Below are positions 27,058 to 35,258 of a DNA stretch of 64,000 nucleotides, piece after piece (position 1 is the stretch's first letter; every line of letters starts with the position of its first letter). The DNA comes from CBDAPX01 sp965198725. Its GTDB lineage: Bacteria > Pseudomonadota > Alphaproteobacteria > Rhodobacterales > Rhodobacteraceae. The stretch covers positions 1,922,001 to 1,986,000 of the forward strand of contig CBDAPX010000001.1 of NCBI GenBank assembly GCA_965198725.1, given 5' to 3'. The notes under the pieces were generated by a model. The model was given only the letters and a program-made list of their open reading frames with translations. It did no database searches and was not told the origin of the DNA. Both the position numbers and the translations under genes were made by a program.

Positions 27058-27533
27058 AACGCCTTTGGTTCATCGCTTTGTGTCTTTTGCCGGCTTCCGC
27101 CTCAGCGGATTGGGCGCCAGAGCCGTTTTCGGAAGACACTGTATGGGATTGTGTCGAGGCAGCTGGGCCTGGTTGGCATGACGGGGCGGTTTGTATCGGG
27201 CAATTCAGCGCGGCTTGTATCGAAGACAGCGGGCAGACGGGCAGTATTCCAGTTGCGCAGTGCATGGAGGCCGAAATGCGCGCGTGGGACGGGGTGCTGA
27301 ACACGGCCTATGGGTCTTTGAGGGACGTTCTGGCAACCTCAGATGCTTTGCCGGTCGCAACAGAGGCGCTGCGCGATGCGCAACGGGCATGGATCCCGTT
27401 TCGGGACGCAGAGTGCCTGTCACGCGGCAATTTGCACAGCGGAACGGGGCATTTCGAGGATGGCGCGGAGTGTCTTTTGCGTGTGACGGCCACACGGGCG
27501 CTGGATTTAATCGGATATGGAGGCGGTCGATGA
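27054..27533 (+). CDS. LprI-like (DUF1311) exported protein
   Basis: 159-residue secreted protein with signal peptide KRLWFIALCLLPASASA. Cysteines are spread along the chain and a C-terminal block LRDAQRAWIPFRDAECL is typical of the LprI/DUF1311 family, some members of which inhibit lysozyme. It would act in the periplasm. The gene overlaps the ligase stop and the mccB start in ATGA arrangements, so it is firmly embedded in a cytoplasmic metabolic operon. Lysozyme inhibition is family knowledge and has not been shown for this type of member. Confidence 0.8.
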   Translation: MKRLWFIALCLLPASASADWAPEPFSEDTVWDCVEAAGPGWHDGAVCIGQFSAACIEDSGQTGSIPVAQCMEAEMRAWDGVLNTAYGSLRDVLATSDALPVATEALRDAQRAWIPFRDAECLSRGNLHSGTGHFEDGAECLLRVTATRALDLIGYGGGR

Positions 27534-29131
27534 GCAAGCTGCAATCGAAATATTTGGCTGGAAGCGATGTCGCGACGTCTAATCGCACCGCTCATCTTGC
27601 CGCACTGGCACGGGTGGCAGAAGCCGCAGCGGCGGCGCAGGCGGGGGGCGGAGAAAAATCGCGCGCACGGCACATGTCGCGGGGCAAGATGTTGCCGCGC
27701 GACCGGGTGGCCAACCTTCTGGATCCCGGCAGCCCGTTTCTGGAGGTCGGAGCGACCGCGGCCTGGGGAATGTATGGGGATGCGGCCCCGGCGGCCGGTG
27801 TTATCGCGGGCGTGGGTATCGTCAACGGTCGGCAGGTGATGATTGTCTGTAACGATGCGACGGTTAAGGGCGGCACCTATTTCCCGGTCAGCGTCAAAAA
27901 ACATCTGCGTGCGCAGGAGATTGCCGAGGAGTGCCATTTGCCTTGCATTTATCTGGTGGACAGTGGTGGCGCGAACCTGCCCAACCAGGATGAGGTGTTT
28001 CCCGATCGCGATCATTTCGGCAGGATTTTTTATAACCAAGCGCGCATGTCGGCCAAAGGGATTGCGCAAATTGCCGTTGTGATGGGGTCCTGTACCGCGG
28101 GTGGCGCATATGTGCCGGCGATGTCGGATGTGACGATCATCGTGAAAGAGCAAGGCACCATTTTCCTGGCTGGACCGCCCTTGGTCAAAGCGGCGACCGG
28201 TGAGGTGGTCACGGCTGAGGATCTGGGTGGCGGCGATGTGCATACGCGTCTTTCCGGTGTCGCCGATTACCTGGGCGAGGATGACGCGCATGCGCTGGCA
28301 CTGGTGCGACGGGCGGTTGGGTCCTTGGGCCGCGGGTCGGTCGCGCCGAGCCTTCATGGTGAGGACCCGGCCTATGATCCGGAAGAAATCCTTGGCGTTG
28401 TGCCGGCGGATTTGCGCACGCCCTATGACATTCGCGAGGTGATTGCCCGTCTAGTGGACGGATCGCGGTTTGACGAGTTCAAGCCCCGGTTTGGAGAGAC
28501 GCTGGTCACCGGGTTTGCCGAGGTGAAGGGGATGGCCATTGGGATCATTGCCAATAACGGCGTGCTCTTTTCCGAAAGCGCCCAGAAAGGCGCGCATTTT
28601 GTCGAACTGTGCTCTCAGCAGAAAATCCCACTGGTGTTTTTGCAAAACATCACCGGATTCATGGTGGGGCGGAAATACGAAAACGAAGGGATTGCGCGAC
28701 ACGGCGCCAAGATGGTGACGGCGGTGGCGACCACGTCGGTGCCGAAGATCACCATGCTGGTCGGCGGGTCTTTTGGAGCCGGTAACTACGGGATGTCCGG
28801 CCGCGCCTATCAGCCCCGGTTCCTGTGGACCTGGCCCAATAGCCGGATTTCGGTGATGGGGGGCGAGCAGGCCGCAGGCGTATTGGCCACCGTGAAACGG
28901 GACGGGATCGAACGGGCAGGCGGCGCATGGTCTGCCGAAGAAGAGGCGGAATTTAAACGTCCGACAATCGAGATGTTTGAACGGCAGTCAGACCCGCTCT
29001 ATGCCTCGGCCCGGCTGTGGGATGACGGGATTATTGACCCACGCAAATCGCGCGATGTGCTGGCGCTGTCGCTGCAGGCGGCAATGTGCGCGCCGATTGA
29101 GGAGACACGCTTTGGCGTGTTTCGGATGTGA
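27530..29131 (+). CDS. mccB: Methylcrotonyl-CoA carboxylase, carboxyltransferase subunit
   Basis: Beta subunit of 3-methylcrotonyl-CoA carboxylase, moving CO2 from carboxybiotin to 3-methylcrotonyl-CoA. The 533 residues show crotonase-like oxyanion-hole regions in both halves: MGSCTAGGAYVPAMSD and LVGGSFGAGNYGMSGRAY, plus NPLF-like domain boundaries. The ATG at 27530 lies behind GGAGGCGGTCG and overlaps the previous stop. It acts with MccA, encoded next on the same strand after a 75-base gap holding a GC-rich repeat. Confidence 0.94.
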   Translation: MSKLQSKYLAGSDVATSNRTAHLAALARVAEAAAAAQAGGGEKSRARHMSRGKMLPRDRVANLLDPGSPFLEVGATAAWGMYGDAAPAAGVIAGVGIVNGRQVMIVCNDATVKGGTYFPVSVKKHLRAQEIAEECHLPCIYLVDSGGANLPNQDEVFPDRDHFGRIFYNQARMSAKGIAQIAVVMGSCTAGGAYVPAMSDVTIIVKEQGTIFLAGPPLVKAATGEVVTAEDLGGGDVHTRLSGVADYLGEDDAHALALVRRAVGSLGRGSVAPSLHGEDPAYDPEEILGVVPADLRTPYDIREVIARLVDGSRFDEFKPRFGETLVTGFAEVKGMAIGIIANNGVLFSESAQKGAHFVELCSQQKIPLVFLQNITGFMVGRKYENEGIARHGAKMVTAVATTSVPKITMLVGGSFGAGNYGMSGRAYQPRFLWTWPNSRISVMGGEQAAGVLATVKRDGIERAGGAWSAEEEAEFKRPTIEMFERQSDPLYASARLWDDGIIDPRKSRDVLALSLQAAMCAPIEETRFGVFRM

Positions 29132-29135
29132 GTTT

Positions 29136-29192
29136 GGGGCGCTGCCCCGTCGCCTGCGGCGACTCCCCGGGGTATTTTCGACAAGAAAGAAG
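29136..29192 (+). repeat. GC-rich intergenic repeat element, copy 1
   Basis: Two perfect hairpins in tandem, GGGGC-GCT-GCCCC and GTCGCC-TGC-GGCGAC, are followed by CCCCGGGGTATTTT and a purine-rich AAGAAAGAAG tail. The same order of parts recurs at 59270-59325. The element fills the gap between mccB and mccA and ends just before the mccA ribosome-binding site. Confidence 0.6.
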
Positions 29193-29206
29193 CAGGAGTG
29201 CGGTGC

Positions 29207-31144
29207 ATGTTTGAGCGGATCCTGATTGCAAACCGGGGCGAGATTGCCTGTCGGGTGATGGAGACGGCGCAGCGCATGGGCGTGTCTTGTGTGGCTGCCT
29301 ATTCGGAGGCGGATGCGGGGGCCAAGCATGTGGCGATGGCGGATGCGGCGGTTGCGATTGGTGGTGCGGCCCCGGCGGAGAGTTACCTGCGCGGTGATGT
29401 GATCATCGAGGTGGCCTTGGCCACAGGGGCGCAGGCGATCCATCCAGGTTACGGGTTTCTCAGTGAAAATCCGGACTTTGTCGAGGCTGTGGAGGTGGCG
29501 GGTCTAACCTTTATCGGGCCATCAGCAGCGGCCATTCGCGCGATGGGTTTGAAGGATGCGGCCAAGGCTTTGATGGAAAAAGCCGGGGTGCCGGTGGTGC
29601 CCGGCTATCATGGCGCGGATCAGTCGGACGCGGTTTTGGCACGCGCGGCGGATGAGATCGGCTATCCGGTCTTGATCAAGGCGGTTGCGGGCGGTGGCGG
29701 CAAGGGCATGCGGTTGGTGGAAGAGGCCGCAGATTTTGCCGCAGCGTTGGACAGTGCACGCAGTGAAGCGCGGACGGCATTTGGCAATGATGCCGTGCTG
29801 GTCGAGAAATTTGTGGCCAAACCCCGCCATATTGAGGTGCAGGTGTTTGGTGATGGGACCCGGGCGGTACATCTTTTTGAACGGGATTGTTCGCTGCAGC
29901 GCCGGCATCAGAAGGTCATTGAAGAGGCCCCGGCACCAGGCATGACCGAAGAGATGCGCGCGGCGATGGGGGCGGCAGCGGTGCGCGCGGCGGAGGCGAT
30001 TGGCTATGCCGGGGCAGGCACGATTGAGTTTATTGTCGATGCCTCAGACGGGCTGCGCGTTGATCGGTTCTATTTCATGGAAATGAACACGCGGTTGCAG
30101 GTCGAGCATCCGGTAACCGAGGCGATCACAGGTGTGGATCTGGTGGAATGGCAGTTGCGCGTTGCGTCCGGCGAGGCCTTGCCCATGGCGCAAGCGGATT
30201 TGTCGATCCAGGGGCATGCGTTCGAAGCGCGGCTCTATGCCGAGGACGCAGCCAAAGGGTTTTTGCCGGCGACCGGGACACTGACCCATTTGCAGTTTCC
30301 CGAGGCTGTGCGGTCGGACAGCGGCGTGCGGGCAGGGGACGCGATCAGCCCGTGGTACGATCCGATGATTGCCAAGGTGATCGTGCATGGGACAACACGC
30401 GGGTCGGCGTTGAACCAGTTGACGCGGGCCTTGAAAGGCACCGAAGTGGCCGGTTTGGTGACCAACCTGCCGTTTCTGACACGCCTTTCGCAACAGGCGG
30501 ATTTTGTCAGCGGCGATGTGGATACCGGGCTGATTGGCCGAGAGATCGACCATCTGACGCCGGACCCGGTCGCGTGCACGCGCACGCGGTCCATCGCGGC
30601 GGTGGTGGCGTTGGGCCTTGCCGATCAGATTGAGGCCCATCAGGGGTTCACGCTTTGGGCGCCTTTGCGTCATGCGGTGCATTTGCGACACGCGGACGAA
30701 GAGATCGCCGCGCAGGTGTCGGTGACCGGGCCCGGGGATTTTGCCGTAGATCTGGGCGCTGCGCAGCATCGGGTTTATCAGCGCGACGGTATTTGGCGGG
30801 TTGATGACACCATAGTGCCAATGCGTTGGACGCAGACGGGTGATGTTCTGACCGTGTTCTGGGGCAATGGTTATGTCTTTGACGTGGTGGATCCGTTGGA
30901 TCGCGATGCTGGCACCTCTGGCGATGGCAACGTGATCGAGGCGCCGATGCCGGGTCTGGTGAAGGCGGTTTTTGCGGCAGAGGGACAGCCGGTGGCCGCA
31001 GGCGACAGATTGGCAATCCTTGAGGCGATGAAGATGGAGCATGCCTTGTTGGCCGCGCGGGATGGTGTTGTGGCCGAGGTCATGACCGCAGAGGGCAGCC
31101 AGGTAGAAGCCGGTGCTGCGCTTATCCGACTGGAAGAGGAATAA
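29207..31144 (+). CDS. mccA: Methylcrotonyl-CoA carboxylase, biotin-carboxylase/carrier subunit
   Basis: Alpha subunit, 645 residues, carboxylating its own biotin with ATP and bicarbonate. The N-terminal biotin carboxylase has ANRGEIACRV, the ATP-grasp loop GGGGKGMR, and EMNTRLQVEHPVTE. The C-terminal carrier domain has the biotinylation motif EAMKMEH. The lysine there must be modified by BirA, encoded at 59326. The ATG at 29207 follows GCAGGAG. The gene follows the repeat element and precedes mvaB by about 100 bases in which nothing was recognised. Confidence 0.95.
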   Translation: MFERILIANRGEIACRVMETAQRMGVSCVAAYSEADAGAKHVAMADAAVAIGGAAPAESYLRGDVIIEVALATGAQAIHPGYGFLSENPDFVEAVEVAGLTFIGPSAAAIRAMGLKDAAKALMEKAGVPVVPGYHGADQSDAVLARAADEIGYPVLIKAVAGGGGKGMRLVEEAADFAAALDSARSEARTAFGNDAVLVEKFVAKPRHIEVQVFGDGTRAVHLFERDCSLQRRHQKVIEEAPAPGMTEEMRAAMGAAAVRAAEAIGYAGAGTIEFIVDASDGLRVDRFYFMEMNTRLQVEHPVTEAITGVDLVEWQLRVASGEALPMAQADLSIQGHAFEARLYAEDAAKGFLPATGTLTHLQFPEAVRSDSGVRAGDAISPWYDPMIAKVIVHGTTRGSALNQLTRALKGTEVAGLVTNLPFLTRLSQQADFVSGDVDTGLIGREIDHLTPDPVACTRTRSIAAVVALGLADQIEAHQGFTLWAPLRHAVHLRHADEEIAAQVSVTGPGDFAVDLGAAQHRVYQRDGIWRVDDTIVPMRWTQTGDVLTVFWGNGYVFDVVDPLDRDAGTSGDGNVIEAPMPGLVKAVFAAEGQPVAAGDRLAILEAMKMEHALLAARDGVVAEVMTAEGSQVEAGAALIRLEEE

Positions 31145-31246
31145 CCGACGTGCTTGCGCGGTTGGGTGCGTTGGCCGCATGCTGGCGATAACGCGTGACA
31201 CATCCAAGGTGGCGGGCGCGGGCGCATGGGGACAGGGAGGATGACT

Positions 31247-32116
31247 ATGGCGGAACAGGTCGAAATATTTGAGGTTGGTCCGCGGGATGGGCTGCAAAAC
31301 GAAACGTCCGATATCTCGGTCGATACCAAGATCGCCTTTGTCGACTGCCTGAGCAGAGCCGGGTTTCACCGTATTGAATGCGCCAGTTTTGTCAGCCCGA
31401 AATGGGTGCCGCAAATGGCAGGCAGCGCCGAGGTGTTGGCCGGGATCAAACGTGCGCCGGGAGTACGCTATGCGGCTTTGACGCCAAATATGCGCGGCTA
31501 TGAAGATGCGCTGGCAGCCAAAGCCGACGAGATTGCGGTGTTTGGGTCTGCAAGCGAGGGGTTTTCCAAGGCGAATGTCAACGCGTCCATCACGGAAAGC
31601 CTTGAACGGTTTGAACCGATCCTGGAGGCGGCGCGGCATATTGACTTGCCTGTGCGGGGTTATGTCAGTTGTGTCACCGATTGCCCTTATGACGGGCCGA
31701 CCCCGCCCGAAAAGGTGGCAGAGGTGGCAGACAGGCTTTTTGCGATGGGCTGCTATGAAGTGTCGCTGGGCGACACGATTGGACAGGCGACCCCGGACAG
31801 TATCGCTCGGATGTTGCTGGCCGTGCGGGATGTTGTGCCGGTCACCCGGCTGGCAGGGCATTACCACGACACCGCGGGGCGGGCGCTGGACAATATCGGT
31901 GCGTCACTGGCGCTGGGCGTGCGGGTCTTTGATGCGGCTGTCGGGGGTTTGGGCGGCTGTCCATATGCGCCCGGGGCTGCGGGCAATGTGGCGACCGAGG
32001 CGGTGGCGGCCCATTTGCAACGGCTGGGATATGATACAGGGCTGGATGAGCATGTTCTGGCACAGGGGGCCAATATGGCGCGGATGATGCGGTCAGGGGG
32101 GCAGGGCGATGTATGA
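31247..32116 (+). CDS. mvaB: Hydroxymethylglutaryl-CoA lyase
   Basis: Cleaves HMG-CoA to acetyl-CoA and acetoacetate, the last step of the leucine pathway. The 289-residue TIM barrel has VGPRDGLQNE (metal-binding Asp and catalytic Arg), CVTDCPYDG, and the active-site loop GGLGGCPYAPGAAGN with its conserved Cys. AGGGAGG lies six bases before the ATG at 31247, whereas the ATG at 31241 directly abuts it. The 3' end overlaps liuC by eight bases. Confidence 0.95.
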   Translation: MAEQVEIFEVGPRDGLQNETSDISVDTKIAFVDCLSRAGFHRIECASFVSPKWVPQMAGSAEVLAGIKRAPGVRYAALTPNMRGYEDALAAKADEIAVFGSASEGFSKANVNASITESLERFEPILEAARHIDLPVRGYVSCVTDCPYDGPTPPEKVAEVADRLFAMGCYEVSLGDTIGQATPDSIARMLLAVRDVVPVTRLAGHYHDTAGRALDNIGASLALGVRVFDAAVGGLGGCPYAPGAAGNVATEAVAAHLQRLGYDTGLDEHVLAQGANMARMMRSGGQGDV

Positions 32117-32891
32117 CACGGTTGACCTGACCGTTGACGTGCGCGGGGTCGCAACGCTGACCCTCAACCGGCCCGAAAAGCACAACGCGATGTCGTCCCA
32201 GATGCTGGATGATTTGCTGGCCGCAGCGGCGGCGATCCGGGCGGATGCCGGTATCCGCGTCGTGGTTCTGGCCGCAGCCGGCAAAAGCTTTTGCGCCGGG
32301 GGCGATTTGGCGTGGATGCAGGAGCAAATGCAGCAGGATATTGAAACGCGGGCGCGTGAGGCGTCAAAGCTCGCCTATATGCTGCAAGCGCTCAACACAT
32401 TGCCGCAGCCGGTGATCGGGGCGGTGCATGGCAACGCCTTTGGCGGCGGGATCGGTATGGCGTGTGTCTGCGATGTCGCCATTGGTGCGGATCACATCAA
32501 ACTGGGCCTGACCGAGACGCGGCTGGGTTTGATCCCGGCCACGATTGGGCCCTATGTCATCGCCCGCATGGGCGAGGGGCGCGCGCGACGCGTCTTTATG
32601 TCGGGCCGCATTTTTGGTGCGACAGAGGCGGTGGAGCTGGGAATTCTGGCGCGCACTGTGCCGTCCGAGGACCTCGCCGCAGCGGTTGAAGCCGAGGTGG
32701 TCCCCTATCTGTCCTGCGCACCTGGGGCGGTTGCGGCGTCCAAAGCATTGGCGCGAGACCTGGGACCGACGATTGACGAAGACAAGATTGCAATGACGAT
32801 CGACGCCCTAAATGCGCGCTGGGCCAGCGAAGAGGCGGCGGAAGGGATAAGTGCGTTCTTTGAGAAACGGAAACCGGGGTTTGTCGTGTAA
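32109..32891 (+). CDS. liuC: Methylglutaconyl-CoA hydratase (enoyl-CoA hydratase family)
   Basis: 260-residue crotonase-fold enzyme hydrating 3-methylglutaconyl-CoA to HMG-CoA. The N-terminal LNRPEKHNAMS, the GKSFCAGGDLAWM block typical of methylglutaconyl-CoA hydratases, and the oxyanion-hole region GNAFGGGIGMACVCD are visible, with LGLIPATIGPYV downstream carrying the catalytic helix. It overlaps mvaB, completing the ivd-mccB-mccA-mvaB-liuC set. It is probably the last gene of the operon, as a 93-base gap follows. Confidence 0.9.
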   Translation: MYDTVDLTVDVRGVATLTLNRPEKHNAMSSQMLDDLLAAAAAIRADAGIRVVVLAAAGKSFCAGGDLAWMQEQMQQDIETRAREASKLAYMLQALNTLPQPVIGAVHGNAFGGGIGMACVCDVAIGADHIKLGLTETRLGLIPATIGPYVIARMGEGRARRVFMSGRIFGATEAVELGILARTVPSEDLAAAVEAEVVPYLSCAPGAVAASKALARDLGPTIDEDKIAMTIDALNARWASEEAAEGISAFFEKRKPGFVV

Positions 32892-32984
32892 AGTCAAGCG
32901 GTCATCGACCAGCGCTCAACCGGAGATAGACTTGATATAACAAAAAAGTGAGGTAGTGTTTTCCCCACACACCGGAGGAAAACA

Positions 32985-34361
32985 ATGAAGACCCTATGCT
33001 ATGGAGCGTTGATTTCAACGCTTGCTACCGCTGTTGGGGCTCAGCAAGACGCTCTGCCCCAAACCCTGTTTACCAATGTGAGTGTTTTTGACGGCGTCAA
33101 CGAAGCCCTGATTGATGACGCCTCGGTTCTTGTTGAGGGCAATCTGGTTAAGACGGTTTCGACAGAGGCGATCGACGCGCCTGACGCTACCGTGATTGAT
33201 GGCGGTGGCGGCACGCTGACGCCAGGCTTCATAGACAATCATGTGCATTTCGCACTGCCGGGACCGACGATTCCAGCGCATGAAGTTCAGAATACATGGG
33301 AAGACATGGCAGTAAACGTAGTCACCATGTCCAGAATGTACTTGATGCAAGGCATTACCACGGTTCGGGATGCCGGTGGCCAAAATGCGGGTTTCCAGCG
33401 GGCGGTCGATGCTGGTCTCATCGTTGGACCGCGGATTTACCCGTCCGCTGCGTTTATCGGCCCGCGCGGTGGCCATTCCGATTTCCAGCCGTTTACCGGT
33501 CAGCCGGGCAATGAGGGCCAGATGGGGTTCCTCAACATGGGGCGTGAAGCGGACGGTGTGGATGCCATCCTCAAAGCCGCACGTAACAATTTTCGAATGG
33601 GAGCAACGCAGCTGAAAGTGATGCAGTCCGGTGGCGTAACCTCGGCCTTTGATCCTTGGCAGATGGACGCTTATACCGATGCCGAACTAGAGGCCGTCGT
33701 ATCCGTCGCAAACGCGTACGGGTCGTATGCAATGGCCCATTCTTATCGTGGCGATCTCATGATCAAAGCGATCAATGCCGGTATCAAGTCGATTGAACAT
33801 GGCTTTGGTTACACCTGCGAAATTGGCGAACTGATGAAGGAAAAAGGTGTCTACATCACAACCAATTTGACCGCATTTGATGAAGGTATTCTCGATGTCC
33901 CCGCCATTCGAGATGTGCCATCAAGCTATCGTAAGGCGGTTTCCGCAACTACGACCTTTAGGCCGTACATCGAAAACATGCAGAACTGTCCGGTCAAACG
34001 GGGTTTCCACGTGGATTGTGTCGGCAATGCTGTCGCCTGCAATATTCAAGTCGCTTACGAAAAGCATCTCAACGAGAAGTTTTTCGGAGCTTACAACGCT
34101 TTGGTTGCGATGACATCAATCGGCGGGGAAATCGCGGCGATGTCAGGTGATTTCATGAACCCGTATCCAGACGGCAAGCTTGGTGTGATCGAGGAAGGGG
34201 CTTATGCGGACATCCTCGTTCTGGATGGCAACCCATATGAGGATTTCTCGATTGTGGGCACCGGGGATCAATGGTTCGGTGCCGATCCGCGTCCTGACAG
34301 CCCAGAAACGATCCAGCTCATCATGAAAGACGGCGTCGTTTACAAAAATACGCTCAACTAA
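32985..34361 (+). CDS. Secreted metal-dependent amidohydrolase
   Basis: 458-residue amidohydrolase-superfamily protein with a signal peptide ending ATAVGA before QQDALP. Metal-site residues expected for imidazolonepropionase/prolidase-like members are present: GFIDNHVHF (His86, His88), probable carbamylated Lys211 in TQLKVMQ, His252 (AMAHSY), His272 (SIEHGFG) and an Asp in VDCVGN. The C-terminus has the standard GVIEEGAYADILVLDGNP strand. A role in periplasmic hydrolysis of a peptide-like or lactam substrate is inferred. CGGAGG lies upstream of the ATG. It leads a five-gene envelope cluster. Confidence 0.82.
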   Translation: MKTLCYGALISTLATAVGAQQDALPQTLFTNVSVFDGVNEALIDDASVLVEGNLVKTVSTEAIDAPDATVIDGGGGTLTPGFIDNHVHFALPGPTIPAHEVQNTWEDMAVNVVTMSRMYLMQGITTVRDAGGQNAGFQRAVDAGLIVGPRIYPSAAFIGPRGGHSDFQPFTGQPGNEGQMGFLNMGREADGVDAILKAARNNFRMGATQLKVMQSGGVTSAFDPWQMDAYTDAELEAVVSVANAYGSYAMAHSYRGDLMIKAINAGIKSIEHGFGYTCEIGELMKEKGVYITTNLTAFDEGILDVPAIRDVPSSYRKAVSATTTFRPYIENMQNCPVKRGFHVDCVGNAVACNIQVAYEKHLNEKFFGAYNALVAMTSIGGEIAAMSGDFMNPYPDGKLGVIEEGAYADILVLDGNPYEDFSIVGTGDQWFGADPRPDSPETIQLIMKDGVVYKNTLN

Positions 34362-34369
34362 ACCGGTTT

Positions 34370-34390
34370 GGCGGCGCCATTCGCGCCGCC
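34370..34390 (+). other. Perfect 8-bp stem-loop between amidohydrolase and DUF3299 genes
   Basis: GGCGGCGC and GCGCCGCC pair around the loop CATTC, starting eight bases after the amidohydrolase stop. No T-run follows, so it is not a standard terminator. It could stabilise the upstream mRNA end or cut transcription into the next gene. Confidence 0.5.
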
Positions 34391-34416
34391 AGCATCGCGG
34401 ATAGAGGAGTGGCGTG

Positions 34417-35190
34417 ATGCTTTTAAAACGATTGTCGACACTGATTACGGCGACCGTTCTGGCAGCGGTCTGCAGCGCAGGGTTTGCGTTTGCGGCGACG
34501 GTCGAATGGTCGTCCTTGATTGATCAAGAGGCGCAGGTTTTCGAAGATCCCTATCGGGACTTGAGCTATGAGCAGCTCGATGATCTCGTGTCGATCTATC
34601 GACTGAGCCAACAGCTGGAAACCGCGCCCAACGACAGTTCAGCGCGCGGGGACCTTCAACAACAATTGAATGAAAAGCGTGCGGTGTTTCATGCGCTTGG
34701 AATAGATCCTGACTGGCTGATCGAACAACGCTGGGCTGTCGCGGAAAAGCGTGAAGCGGCGGCTCGCGCGGTCAATCCTGACATGGATGGCGTCACGGTC
34801 ACGATGGAAGGTTTCGTGATCGGAGCGCCGCCTGAACCGGACGGTACCTTCACCGCCTATCTGGTGCCCGAACGCGGCATGTGCAGCCATGTGCCGCCGC
34901 CGCCGCCAATCCAGCTCATCAAACTGAGGTTTGCCGAGAACTGGGCTCCGCGTTGGGTGCACGAACCCGCGCGGGTCACCGGACGGCTAAGCGTTTCGCC
35001 CACAATACGACAAGTCCGCGTTGTGGACGGACCCGTGGAAATGGACGCAAGTTTTGTAATGGACACCGAAGTCCCAGTGCCATTGGCCGACGCACAACAG
35101 GCGCCGACCGGATCCGAAGACTGGATTGAAAGGTTGCGTGCGCATGCGCGTGCGATGCCAAGACCAGCAACGACCACAACTGACGAGTAA
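34417..35190 (+). CDS. DUF3299-like exported protein
   Basis: 257-residue protein with a signal peptide ending AGFAFAATVEW. The mature part contains GFVIGAPPEPDGTFTAYLVP followed by MCSHVPPPPP, which match the pattern of the DUF3299 family, proteins of unknown function often tied to envelope transport operons. The first 100 mature residues are helical and Gln/Glu-rich (YEQLDDLVSIYRL). An ATG at 34417 and a GTG at 34414 share the GAGGAG upstream; either could be used. It lies between the amidohydrolase and the M19 gene, on the same strand. Confidence 0.72.
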   Translation: MLLKRLSTLITATVLAAVCSAGFAFAATVEWSSLIDQEAQVFEDPYRDLSYEQLDDLVSIYRLSQQLETAPNDSSARGDLQQQLNEKRAVFHALGIDPDWLIEQRWAVAEKREAAARAVNPDMDGVTVTMEGFVIGAPPEPDGTFTAYLVPERGMCSHVPPPPPIQLIKLRFAENWAPRWVHEPARVTGRLSVSPTIRQVRVVDGPVEMDASFVMDTEVPVPLADAQQAPTGSEDWIERLRAHARAMPRPATTTTDE

Positions 35191-35258
35191 AGCCGGTTTT
35201 CGGCGCTGAAGGAACCCATTGGTTCACGCAACGCGACCCTTTTCGGGAGGAGAAAGCT

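Noticed and set aside
27191..27529. 113-codon N-terminal extension of mccB
   Set aside because: It is the out-of-frame reading of the LprI-like gene. Carboxyltransferase subunits start near the ATG at 27530.
30044..31867. 607-codon open frame on the minus strand opposite mccA and mvaB
   Set aside because: It is a long antisense shadow of GC-rich coding sequence. It has an Arg/His-rich composition, no recognised domain, and overlaps two certain genes completely.
32985..34361. Suspected loss of the late metal-binding Asp in the amidohydrolase
   Set aside because: The segment VDCVGN retains an Asp at a plausible position, so the metal site appears intact.
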